Assembly (NCBI RefSeq): GCF_018614955.1
Contig: NZ_JAGGNV010000005.1
Coordinates: forward strand, 62,001-126,000
DNA: 64,000 nt
From: Variovorax paradoxus
GTDB lineage: Bacteria > Pseudomonadota > Gammaproteobacteria > Burkholderiales > Burkholderiaceae_C
Direction of reading: 5' to 3'
The notes beneath the pieces were generated by a model. That model was not told the origin of the DNA and searched no databases. It saw only the letters and a list, made by a program, of their open reading frames with translations. Below, piece by piece: positions 43,814 to 51,562 of this stretch (positions are counted from its first letter, which is position 1; each line of letters starts with the position of its first letter). The translations under genes were made by a program, and so were the position numbers.

Positions 43814-43905
43814 GACCCCGCTGCCGGGCAGGCGCGTTCGCGCGCGTGCCCCGGCCTCGGGCTCGTGCGCCCTGATTCAGGCAACCCTTGTTCAAAAGGC
43901 AAACC

Positions 43906-44418
43906 ATGAGTCAGATCAACGACCTTCCCCTTTCCGCCGTGGCGTCGACCGAAGCATCGCGCGGTCGGCGCATCGCCTTCGTGCAGGCGCAATGGCATTC
44001 GGACATCGTCCACCAGGCGCGCGACGCCTTCCTCGAAGAGATGCAACGCCAGGGCGTGCCGCAGGACAGCATCGACATCTTCGACGTCCCCGGCGCGTTC
44101 GAGATTCCGCTGCATGCCAAGCGGCTCGCCAACTCGGGGCGCTATGCCGCCATCGTCGGCTGCGCCCTGGTGGTGGACGGCGGCATCTACCGCCACGAGT
44201 TCGTCGCCAGCACGGTGGTCCAGTCGCTGATGCAGGTGCAGCTCGAGACCGACGTGCCGGTCTTCTCGGCCGTGCTCACGCCGCACCACTTCCACGAGCA
44301 TGTGGAGCATCGCAAGTACTTCCATCGCCATTTCGCAATCAAGGGCACCGAGGTCGCCGAGGCCTGCGTGAAGACCCTGGAGGGATTGCGGCGGATCGAC
44401 GCGCTGCTCGCCGCCTGA
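43906..44418 (+). CDS. ribH: 6,7-dimethyl-8-ribityllumazine synthase, RibH2 type
   Basis: 170 residues. FDVPGAFEIPLHAKRLANSG, GCALVVDGGIYRHEFVA and VFSAVLTPHHFHEHVEHRKYFHRHFAIKG resemble Brucella-type RibH2, with VLTPHHF instead of the VLTTE motif of the classical RibH. It makes the riboflavin precursor from ribityl-uracil and dihydroxybutanone phosphate. The ATG at 43906 is chosen because the codons upstream lie in the leader. No other rib gene is adjacent, and the FMN riboswitch controls it alone or with the next gene. Confidence 0.92.
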   Translation: MSQINDLPLSAVASTEASRGRRIAFVQAQWHSDIVHQARDAFLEEMQRQGVPQDSIDIFDVPGAFEIPLHAKRLANSGRYAAIVGCALVVDGGIYRHEFVASTVVQSLMQVQLETDVPVFSAVLTPHHFHEHVEHRKYFHRHFAIKGTEVAEACVKTLEGLRRIDALLAA

Positions 44419-44432
44419 GCTAGGCTGTCGTG

Positions 44433-45107
44433 ATGAATGCCGTCGCCAAGCCCTACACGCTCTACGGCGCACCCAGCTCGGGCGCCACGCCCGTGCATGC
44501 GGCGCTCACGCTGATCGGCGCGCCCTGCACCATCGTCGATGTCGCGCCCTGGGAGAGCGAAGCCGAGCGCGACCGCCTGCTGCCGGTCAACGCGATGCGG
44601 CAGGTGCCGGTACTGGTGCTGCCTTCGGGCGAGCTCATGACCGAGAGCGCCGCAATCCTGGTCTGGCTGGGCGACCGCCATCCGGAGGCGGGCCTCGCCC
44701 CTGCCATCGACGATCCGCAGCGCGCGCAGTACCTGCGCTGGATGAGCTTCGTCTCCGCCGCGATCTATTCGTTGTTCTGGGTGCACGATGTGCCGTCGCG
44801 GCTGGCGGCCGATGCGGCGGCCGAGAAGGTGATCCTCGAACGCACGGAAGAACGCATCGCCGAATGCTGGCGCCTCATGGATGCGCAGATGCCACGCGGC
44901 ACGCCCTACCTGCTGGGCGATCGCATCGGCATGCTCGATCTCTACGTGACGGTGGTCTCGCGCTGGACGCCGCGGCGCCTGCGCTTCTACCGCGAGGCGC
45001 CGCGCATGGCCGAGGTGGTTCGCCGCGTCGACGCCGAGCCGCGCCTGGCCGAGTTCTGGGCCGCGCGCTATCCCTTCACGCCCGGCTGGGAGGCCGCAGA
45101 GTCCTGA
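44433..45107 (+). CDS. Glutathione S-transferase family protein
   Basis: 224 residues. The N-terminal thioredoxin-fold half starts YTLYGAPSSGATPVHAALTLIG, with MRQVPVLVLPSGELMTESAAILVWL holding the cis-proline and the ES glutathione-binding pair. The C-terminal helical domain has LLGDRIGMLDLYVTVVSRW. ATG at 44433, 14 nt after ribH; a GTG one codon earlier is possible. Substrate unknown. May be cotranscribed with ribH and hence under the riboswitch. Confidence 0.9.
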   Translation: MNAVAKPYTLYGAPSSGATPVHAALTLIGAPCTIVDVAPWESEAERDRLLPVNAMRQVPVLVLPSGELMTESAAILVWLGDRHPEAGLAPAIDDPQRAQYLRWMSFVSAAIYSLFWVHDVPSRLAADAAAEKVILERTEERIAECWRLMDAQMPRGTPYLLGDRIGMLDLYVTVVSRWTPRRLRFYREAPRMAEVVRRVDAEPRLAEFWAARYPFTPGWEAAES

Positions 45108-45126
45108 GCCGGCGTGGGGCCATCCA

Positions 45127-45160
45127 AGGGTTTGCGCTGACAAGATCGGGGTCAAACCCT
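45127..45160. repeat. Inverted repeat between GST and GAF genes
   Basis: AGGGTTTG (45127-45134) and CAAACCCT (45153-45160) are perfect 8-bp arms, next to CGGGG...CCCCG. It has the look of a REP-like intergenic element; a terminator is less likely as no T-run follows. Confidence 0.3.
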
Positions 45161-45217
45161 GTTCCCGAGCCCCGTAAGAATTGCGTAAGATTCGCGCCCA
45201 CGCCCAATAGGATCCCC

Positions 45218-45676
45218 ATGCTCGACATCGATTTGCCCGTGCCTGCTGCGGCGGTTCGCAGCCTTCTTGCCAATCACGGGATCGTCCCGGCGCTGGCCTT
45301 GCTCAACGACCGGACGCTCTATCGGTTCACGGCGATCTACAAACTGAGCGGCGAGGTGATGCATGCGGCGCACGCTTTCGACCGCATTTCCGAATACCGC
45401 ACCTGGCTGAAGGTGGTGCCGCTCGGCAGGAGCTTCTGCCAGTATGCGATCGAGCATGGCGAGTTCGTTACCAGCCATGCCTCCGCGGACCAGCGCCTGA
45501 CGAACCGCCCCTACGCCGGCTTCGTCGAGTCCTACTACGGCCAGTTGCTGACGCGCGCCGACGGCACACCCTATGGCACCTTCATCCATTTCGATCTGGA
45601 GCCGCGCAACATTCCGGCGGAGGAAGTCGCCTTCCTGCGCGAGGTGATCCCGCAGTTCATCGACTACTTGGGATGA
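45218..45676 (+). CDS. GAF domain-containing protein
   Basis: 152 residues, essentially one GAF domain: LLNDRTLYRFTAIYKLSGEV, VVPLGRSFCQYAIEHGEFVTSHAS and RADGTPYGTFIHFDLEPRNIP. No output domain is attached, so it is a stand-alone small-molecule sensor or an anti-oxidant type GAF protein. ATG at 45218; the preceding reading frame belongs to a shadow of the GST gene. It ends one base before the convergent tauE-like gene. Confidence 0.85.
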   Translation: MLDIDLPVPAAAVRSLLANHGIVPALALLNDRTLYRFTAIYKLSGEVMHAAHAFDRISEYRTWLKVVPLGRSFCQYAIEHGEFVTSHASADQRLTNRPYAGFVESYYGQLLTRADGTPYGTFIHFDLEPRNIPAEEVAFLREVIPQFIDYLG

Positions 45677-45677
45677 A

Positions 45678-46430
45678 CTAGCCGGTCCGCGCCAGCAGCA
45701 CCGGCACCGAGGACACCAGCAGCGCCACGCCCGACAGCGTCAGGAGTCCCAGCACGACTTGGCGAAAGCGCGCCTCGCTGATGCCGATGTAGAGCCGCGC
45801 GCCGAGCAGCACCGGTACCAGCACCGCGACCGCGACGATGCCGAGGAAGGGCAGCGTCTGGACGCCGACGAGGCCCGCGCCCAGATAGAACGAGAAGGCC
45901 ACCACCAGCATCGAGAGATTGAAGTTCTGGATCACGGCCCGCTGCACGTCCTTCTCGAGGCCGCGCAGCGTGCACCAGAGCGTCGGGATCGCCCCGGTGA
46001 AGCCGCCGAGGCCGCCGCAGACGCCGCCGATCAATCCGATCACCGCATCGGCCGGCCGGCCGCCTGCGCTCACGCGCGGCAGATTGCGCGCCATCAGCAT
46101 GGCCGGGCACCAGAGCACCAGCAGGCCGCCGAGGCAGGCCTTGAACAGCGGCACGTCGAGCCGCGGCAGCAGCCACACGCCGAGCGGCACGCCGACGAGG
46201 CCGCCGAGGACGAAGGGCAGCAGCAGCGCCCAGTTGAAGCCGCGGCGCACCGTGACCGCCGCGATCACCTGGCCGGTAAGCGCGCCGAAGGTCGCGAGCA
46301 CCGCAGCCAGCTTCGGATCCACCGTCCAGGCCCAGAACGACATCGCGACCAGCCCGAAGGCGAAGCCCGACAGGCCCTGCACGAAGCCGGCCACGACCGC
46401 GCCGAGCGCGACGATCAGGTAGAGCGACAA
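45678..46430 (-). CDS. Sulfite exporter TauE/SafE family protein
   Basis: 250 residues with about eight hydrophobic helices. GAVVAGFVQGLSGFAFGLVAMSFWAW and the second repeat GLIGGVCGGLGGFTGAIPTLWCTLRG are the TauE/SafE motif pair. Family members export sulfite, sulfoacetate or other organo-anions across the inner membrane. Starts 3 nt after the MFS transporter stop, so the two are probably one operon. Confidence 0.9.
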   Translation of the reverse strand: MSLYLIVALGAVVAGFVQGLSGFAFGLVAMSFWAWTVDPKLAAVLATFGALTGQVIAAVTVRRGFNWALLLPFVLGGLVGVPLGVWLLPRLDVPLFKACLGGLLVLWCPAMLMARNLPRVSAGGRPADAVIGLIGGVCGGLGGFTGAIPTLWCTLRGLEKDVQRAVIQNFNLSMLVVAFSFYLGAGLVGVQTLPFLGIVAVAVLVPVLLGARLYIGISEARFRQVVLGLLTLSGVALLVSSVPVLLARTG

Positions 46431-46433
46431 AGC

Positions 46434-47675
46434 TCAGGCAGAGGCAGGAACCAGGGCCTCGCGCCGCACGCGCCGCACGTTGAACGCGCTGGCGATCAGC
46501 ACCGCCTGCACGACCGCGAGCCCGATGATCACGCTCGTGTACCGGCCATGGTCCATCAGCCGGCCGAAGATCAGCGGCGCCACCGCCTGGCCGATGTCGA
46601 GGCCCGCGTAGACCACGCCGTAGACGCGGCCGGTCGCATTGGCCGGCGTCGAGCGCTTGACCAGCAGGTCGCGCGAAGGCCCCGCGATGCCGGAGGCGAA
46701 GCCCATCGCGCCGAACATCACCGGCACCACGATGGGCGGGAAGTCGGCCAGCGCGAGCACCAGCGCCAGCACCGCGGCCATGCCGAAGGCGGCGCCCACC
46801 ACGCGCTCGCAGCGCCCGGGGTCGGACGCCAGGAAGCCGCCCACCACCATGCCGGCGGCGCTGGCCACCATGTAGATCGTGAGACACACCGCGATCAGCG
46901 CCACCGGCACCGCGTGCAGATGGCCGGCCGCGGCCGGCGCGAAAGTCTGCACCACGCTCAGCGCCATCGCATAGAAGAAGAAAAAGCCGAAGCACATCCA
47001 GACCGCCGGGATCCTGAGGAAGGCGAACTCGCCGCCCGCGGCCGCGTCCGAGCCGGTCGCCTTGTGCACCGCCTTGACGTCGAGCGCGAGCACGCTGCGG
47101 TTCCACCACAACACCGCCAACACCACCAGCGCCAGCGCGCCGGCCGAGGCCAGCGCCACGCGCCACGAGAACGCGATGGCCAGCGGCACCACGAAAGCCG
47201 GCGCCACCGCCCAGCCCAGGCTGCCGGTGATGCCGTGCACGCTGTAGGCGTGGCCCAGGCGCGTGGGCGCCACCTTGCGGTTGAACAGCGTGTAGTCGAC
47301 CGGATGGAACACGCCGTTGCCGATGCCCGCGACCACCGCGCTGGCGAGCAGCATCCAGTAGCTCTGCGCCAGCGCATAGCCAAAAGCCGCGAGGGCCAGC
47401 AACCCGAGCCCCACGAACAGCACCGGCCGCGGACCCAGCTTGTCGACCAGGAAGCCCGAGGCCGCCTGCACCACGCAAGAGACCACGAAGAACACGGTGA
47501 GCACCGCGCCGAGCTCGGTGTAGCTCACGTCGAAGGCGTCCTTCAGCCACGGAAACAGCGGCGGCAGCACGAGCTGGGCGAAATGGCTGATGGCATGCGC
47601 CAGGCCGACGAGGCCGATCAGCTTGGCGTCGGAGCGCAGGGTGGGCGTGGCGGCGGAAGCGTGGGATGAAGACAT
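46434..47675 (-). CDS. MFS transporter
   Basis: 413 residues with about 12 hydrophobic helices. LGLVGLAHAISHFAQLVLPPL-type first helix, GFLVDKLGPRPVLFVG (loop 2-3 signature) and GPSRDLLVKRSTPANATGRVYG suggest the fosmidomycin-resistance/FSR-like branch. The ATG at 47675 was preferred over an upstream start because the hydrophobic part begins shortly after. Divergent from the AraC regulator, the arrangement of NimT/NimR-type drug or metabolite efflux. Confidence 0.88.
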   Translation of the reverse strand: MSSSHASAATPTLRSDAKLIGLVGLAHAISHFAQLVLPPLFPWLKDAFDVSYTELGAVLTVFFVVSCVVQAASGFLVDKLGPRPVLFVGLGLLALAAFGYALAQSYWMLLASAVVAGIGNGVFHPVDYTLFNRKVAPTRLGHAYSVHGITGSLGWAVAPAFVVPLAIAFSWRVALASAGALALVVLAVLWWNRSVLALDVKAVHKATGSDAAAGGEFAFLRIPAVWMCFGFFFFYAMALSVVQTFAPAAAGHLHAVPVALIAVCLTIYMVASAAGMVVGGFLASDPGRCERVVGAAFGMAAVLALVLALADFPPIVVPVMFGAMGFASGIAGPSRDLLVKRSTPANATGRVYGVVYAGLDIGQAVAPLIFGRLMDHGRYTSVIIGLAVVQAVLIASAFNVRRVRREALVPASA

Positions 47676-47745
47676 GAATTGCAACAAGAAACCGGAGCGG
47701 GCACCGATCGTATTCCCGGAGGTGGCGTCAGAATGGCGATACAGA

Positions 47746-47758
47746 GACAACATTTGTC
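47746..47758. promoter_or_regulatory. Operator-like dyad between MFS and AraC genes
   Basis: GACAA-CAT-TTGTC is a perfect inverted repeat 7 bp before the AraC ATG, in the 89-bp divergent intergenic region. Candidate binding site for the AraC protein. Confidence 0.45.
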
Positions 47759-47764
47759 GAAATC

Positions 47765-48586
47765 ATGCCGCCTCTTGCCGCCACGCCGATCTACAGCGTC
47801 GCCTCGCTCACGCCCCACCTCTATGCGCCCGACGCGCTGCGCCCGCTGCGCGCCAAGGAACACTTTCTCAAGGCCGACACCTTCGTCGAGCTGCATTCCC
47901 ACCCGTGGCCGCAGCTGACCTTCTCGACGCGCGGCGTGATCCGCCTCAGCACCGAGGACGGCAGCTACATCGTGCCGCCCTCGCGCGCACTCTGGGTGCC
48001 GGCCGACATGCCGCACAGCGTCACCTTGATCGAGGACGCCGAGCTGCGCACCGTCTACCTGCACAGCTGGCTCGGCCCGGCCTGGGAGAAATGCGAGGTG
48101 CTGGAGATCAGCCCCTTGCTGCGCGCCCTGATGCTCGCGCTCGACACCACGCCCGACGGCCTGCCGCCGGCCGATCCGCACGCGGCGCAGCGCGAGCGCT
48201 GGATCGCGCCGCTTCTGGTCGACGAGCTCGAGCGCGCGACGCAGATCCGCATCGACGTGCCGCTGCCGGCCGACAAGCGCCTGCGCCAGTTGTGCGAGAC
48301 GCTGCTGCGCAACCCGGCCAGCCGCGCCACGCTGGCCGAACGCGCCGAAGCCATCGGCGCCAGCGAGCGCACCGTGGCGCGGCTGTTCCGCGACCAGCTC
48401 GGCATGAGCTGGCAGCAATGGCGCCAGCAGGCCGTGCTCGCGCATGCGCTGCCACTGCTCGCGCGCGGCATGGCCGTGAGCCAGGTGGCGTCGGCGAGCG
48501 GCTACGCGACCGACAGCGCCTTCTGCGCGATGTTCAAGGCCGCGACGGGGAAATCGCCGACGGCGTTCCAGCACAAGAAGAAGTAG
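47765..48586 (+). CDS. AraC family transcriptional regulator
   Basis: 273 residues. The cupin-like sensor domain (VELHSHPWPQLTFSTRGVIRLST) is followed by two helix-turn-helix motifs (LAERAEAIGASERTVARLFRDQLGMSW and MAVSQVASASGYATDSAFCAMFKAATGKSP). It resembles NimR-type regulators that activate a divergent MFS exporter gene, matching its neighbour. Ligand unknown. Confidence 0.92.
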   Translation: MPPLAATPIYSVASLTPHLYAPDALRPLRAKEHFLKADTFVELHSHPWPQLTFSTRGVIRLSTEDGSYIVPPSRALWVPADMPHSVTLIEDAELRTVYLHSWLGPAWEKCEVLEISPLLRALMLALDTTPDGLPPADPHAAQRERWIAPLLVDELERATQIRIDVPLPADKRLRQLCETLLRNPASRATLAERAEAIGASERTVARLFRDQLGMSWQQWRQQAVLAHALPLLARGMAVSQVASASGYATDSAFCAMFKAATGKSPTAFQHKKK

Positions 48587-48661
48587 CTGTTCGCGGGCAC
48601 TGGGTCGTGCTTTCGTATCATCGGCAGGTGCACCCCGACCAACATTCCGCGCGCTGAAGGC

Positions 48662-50353
48662 ATGGCCCTGCATCGCGACCAGCTCGTGCGCTGGCTTCCC
48701 TTCCTCGCCTGGCCCCGCCCGAGCCGCGCGCTGCTCACCGGCGAAGCGCTGGCCGGCATCACCGTGGCATTGATGGTGATCCCGCAGGGCGTGGCCTATG
48801 CGGCGCTGGCCGGGATGCCGCTGGTCACGGGGATCTACGCCTCGCTGCTGCCGGCCTTGATCGGCGTGCTGTTCAGTGCATCGACGCGGCTGTCGGTCGG
48901 ACCGACTGCCCTGTCCAGCCTGCTGGTCGCGGCCTCGCTCGGCCCGCTGGCCATTCCCGGCAGCGCCGAATGGGTGGCGCTCGCGGTGTGGCTGTGCCTC
49001 ATGTCGGGTGCGATCCAGCTGGTGCTCGGGCTCGGCGGTTTCGGCTGGGTGCTGCGGCTGGTCAATTCGCCGGTGCTGATGGGCTTCACGCAGGCGGCTT
49101 CGGTGCTGATCATCCTGTCGCAGCTGCCGGCGCTCTTCGGCTTCACCGGCCGCAGCATCGACCAGCTGCTGCACGGCGCGCCGCCCGATTTCCTGGCCAT
49201 TGCCTTCGGGCTCGGCAGCATCGCGGCGCTGTGGCTCGCCAAGGAGCGCTGGCCGCGCTTTCCGGCCGCCATGGTGGTGGTGGGTGCGTGTGCGGCCATC
49301 AGCGCGGCCATCGGCTATGCGCTGCGCGGCGGCGCGGTGGTCGGCACCCTGCCCTCGGGCCTGCCGGCCTTCTACTGGCCCGGCCCGCTGCCGCTCGGCA
49401 CCTTCGGCGCGTTGCTGTTGCCGGCCTTGATGATCACGCTGGTGAGCTTTCTCGAAACGGCCTCGAGCGCCAAGGTCGACAACGCGCGCGCCGGCAAGCT
49501 CTGGAACGAGAACCAGGACCTGATCGGCCAGGGCCTGGCCAAGATCGCCTCGGGCCTCTCGGGCGCCTTCCCCACCAGTTCCTCGTTCTCGCGCTCGGCC
49601 ATCAATCTCTACGCCGGCGCGCAGACCGGCTGGGCCACCGTGTTCTGCGTGCTGCTGATCGGCGCCGCGCTGCTGTGGGCGATGCCGCTGCTCTATCACG
49701 TGCCGCAGGCGGTGCTCGCGGCGATCGTGGTGGTCGCCATGCTGGGCCTGGTGCGGCCGGGGCAGTTCGTCGCGCTGTGGCGCATCTCGCGCGTCGAAGC
49801 GGTCACCGCGCTGGTCACCTTCGTGCTCACGATCGCGACCTCGCCCTCGATCTACTGGGGCGTGCTGGCCGGCCTCTTGATGAGCCTCAGCCACTACATG
49901 TATCGGCATTTGCATCCGCGCATCATCGAAGTCGGCCTTCATCCCGACGGCAGCCTGCGCGACCGCCACCTGTGGAACCTGCCGCCGCTCGCGCCGCAGC
50001 TGCACGCGATGCGCATGGACGCCGAGCTCGACTTCGCCACCGCGAGCACGCTGGAGCGCGCCATCACCGTCACGCTGGCGATGCGGCCCGAGCTCACCGA
50101 CATCTGCCTGTTCGCGCAGCCGATCAACCGCATCGACGTGACCGGCGCGGAGGTGTTCGGCACGATCCGCCGGCTGGTGGAATCCAAGGGCGTGCGCCTG
50201 CATCTGAGCGGCCTCAAGCTGCCGGCGCAGCAGGTGCTGGAACGCGCCGGCCTGCTGAGTCCCGGACCGATGCTGTTCGTCTACCGGACCGACAGCGACG
50301 CGCTGGCCGCGCTGGCCGATGCGTCCGTCCTGCAGCCGGAGAGCGTCGCATGA
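48662..50353 (+). CDS. SulP family anion transporter with STAS domain
   Basis: 563 residues. A 12-14 helix SulP core (GITVALMVIPQGVAYAALAGMP, GLYAS-like GIYASLLPALIGVLFSAS, FPTSSSFSRSAIN) is followed by a STAS domain from about residue 430 (ICLFAQPINRIDVTGAEVFGTIRRLVE). Sulfate, bicarbonate or dicarboxylate uptake is the family role. Its stop overlaps the next ATG (ATGA at 50350-50353). Confidence 0.95.
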   Translation: MALHRDQLVRWLPFLAWPRPSRALLTGEALAGITVALMVIPQGVAYAALAGMPLVTGIYASLLPALIGVLFSASTRLSVGPTALSSLLVAASLGPLAIPGSAEWVALAVWLCLMSGAIQLVLGLGGFGWVLRLVNSPVLMGFTQAASVLIILSQLPALFGFTGRSIDQLLHGAPPDFLAIAFGLGSIAALWLAKERWPRFPAAMVVVGACAAISAAIGYALRGGAVVGTLPSGLPAFYWPGPLPLGTFGALLLPALMITLVSFLETASSAKVDNARAGKLWNENQDLIGQGLAKIASGLSGAFPTSSSFSRSAINLYAGAQTGWATVFCVLLIGAALLWAMPLLYHVPQAVLAAIVVVAMLGLVRPGQFVALWRISRVEAVTALVTFVLTIATSPSIYWGVLAGLLMSLSHYMYRHLHPRIIEVGLHPDGSLRDRHLWNLPPLAPQLHAMRMDAELDFATASTLERAITVTLAMRPELTDICLFAQPINRIDVTGAEVFGTIRRLVESKGVRLHLSGLKLPAQQVLERAGLLSPGPMLFVYRTDSDALAALADASVLQPESVA

Positions 50354-51156
50354 AGCTCCACATCCTCTCCGACCTGCACCTGAGCCGCGGCGTGCTGCCG
50401 CATCCGCAGACCGATGCCGATCTCGTCATCCTGGCCGGCGACATCGCGCGCCCGGCCGAAGCGCTGGCCTGGGCCGCGGGCTTCGACAAGCCGGTGCTCT
50501 ATGTGGCCGGCAACCACGAGTTCTATGGCGGCAGCATCGACGGCACGATGCGCGAGCTGAAGGGACGCGCAGCCCGAACGCGCATCCGCATGTTCGACGA
50601 CGAGGAACTCGTGATCGACGGCGTGCGCTTCCTCGGCAGCACGCTGTGGACCGACTACATGCTGTTCGGCGCGGGCGAGGCGCGCACGTCGGCGATGGCC
50701 CTGGCCGCCCAGTTCATGCGCGACTTCAGCCGCATCCGGTTGAACGAGGACTCGCCCGCCCTCTTCGCGCCGGCGGATGCGGCCGCATTGTTCCGGCGCC
50801 ACGAGGCCTGGCTGGCCGACCGGCTGGCCGAGCCGCATGCAGGGCCGACCGTGGTCATCACGCACCACGCACCTTCGCAGAACAGCATCCATCAGCGCTT
50901 TGCCGGCTCGCCGATCAACGCCTCCTTCGTGTCCGACCTGGAAGCGTTGATGCCCAGCGGCGGGCCCGAACTCTGGATCCACGGCCACACGCACGACAGC
51001 TTCGACTACCGCGTGAACGACACGCGCGTAGTGTGCAACCCGCGCGGCTATGCGCGCGAAGGGGTCAACGAGAACGCGCTGTTCGATCCGCTGCTCACGG
51101 TCGAGGTCGGCCGCGCGCCGGCGCTCAATCCTTCACCGGCCCGCGCAGGCTCTTGA
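50350..51156 (+). CDS. Calcineurin-like metallophosphoesterase
   Basis: 268 residues. Metal-ligand motifs in order: ILSDLHLSRG (D-x-H), LAGDIARP, VAGNHEFYGG (GNHE), VVITHHAPS and WIHGHTHDSFDY (GHxH). These are the full set of a phosphoesterase dimetal centre. Substrate unknown. ATG at 50350 overlaps the sulP stop, implying coupling. The 3' end overlaps the convergent arfB gene by 32 bp. Confidence 0.93.
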   Translation: MKLHILSDLHLSRGVLPHPQTDADLVILAGDIARPAEALAWAAGFDKPVLYVAGNHEFYGGSIDGTMRELKGRAARTRIRMFDDEELVIDGVRFLGSTLWTDYMLFGAGEARTSAMALAAQFMRDFSRIRLNEDSPALFAPADAAALFRRHEAWLADRLAEPHAGPTVVITHHAPSQNSIHQRFAGSPINASFVSDLEALMPSGGPELWIHGHTHDSFDYRVNDTRVVCNPRGYAREGVNENALFDPLLTVEVGRAPALNPSPARAGS

Positions 51157-51538
51157 TTTCCGAGCGCTGGCTCTTGCCCTCGAGCCGCCGCTGCTTCGCG
51201 CCATAGCTGGGCTTGGTCGGCCGGCGCACGCGCGGCGGCGCGGCGACGCTGTCGACCAGCTCCTGCAGCCGCGCCAGCGCGTCGGCGCGGTTCATGTCCT
51301 GGCTGCGGTGCTTCTGCGCCTTCAGCACCAGCACGCCTTCCTGCGTGATGCGGCTGTCGCGCAGCGCGAGCAGGCGTTCCTTCACGTCCTCGGGCAGCGA
51401 GCTCGCCGGGATGTCGTAGCGCAGGTGCACCGCGCTCGACACCTTGTTGACGTTCTGCCCGCCCGCGCCCTGCGCGCGGATGGCGCTGAACTCGACCTCC
51501 AGAGGGTCGATGAGGATGGGCGGACGCGGTGCGGGCAT
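51125..51538 (-). CDS. arfB: Alternative ribosome-rescue factor ArfB
   Basis: 137 residues. AQGAGGQNVNKVSSAVHLRYD contains the GGQ tripeptide (26-28) that hydrolyses peptidyl-tRNA. The basic tail GAKQRRLEGKSQRSEIKS is the ArfB C-terminal extension that enters the empty mRNA channel. It releases stalled ribosomes on non-stop mRNA. The short length and tail separate it from RF1 and RF2. Confidence 0.95.
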   Translation of the reverse strand: MPAPRPPILIDPLEVEFSAIRAQGAGGQNVNKVSSAVHLRYDIPASSLPEDVKERLLALRDSRITQEGVLVLKAQKHRSQDMNRADALARLQELVDSVAAPPRVRRPTKPSYGAKQRRLEGKSQRSEIKSLRGPVKD

Positions 51539-51562
51539 CCGCTATTCTGGCCCGCCCGGCCG

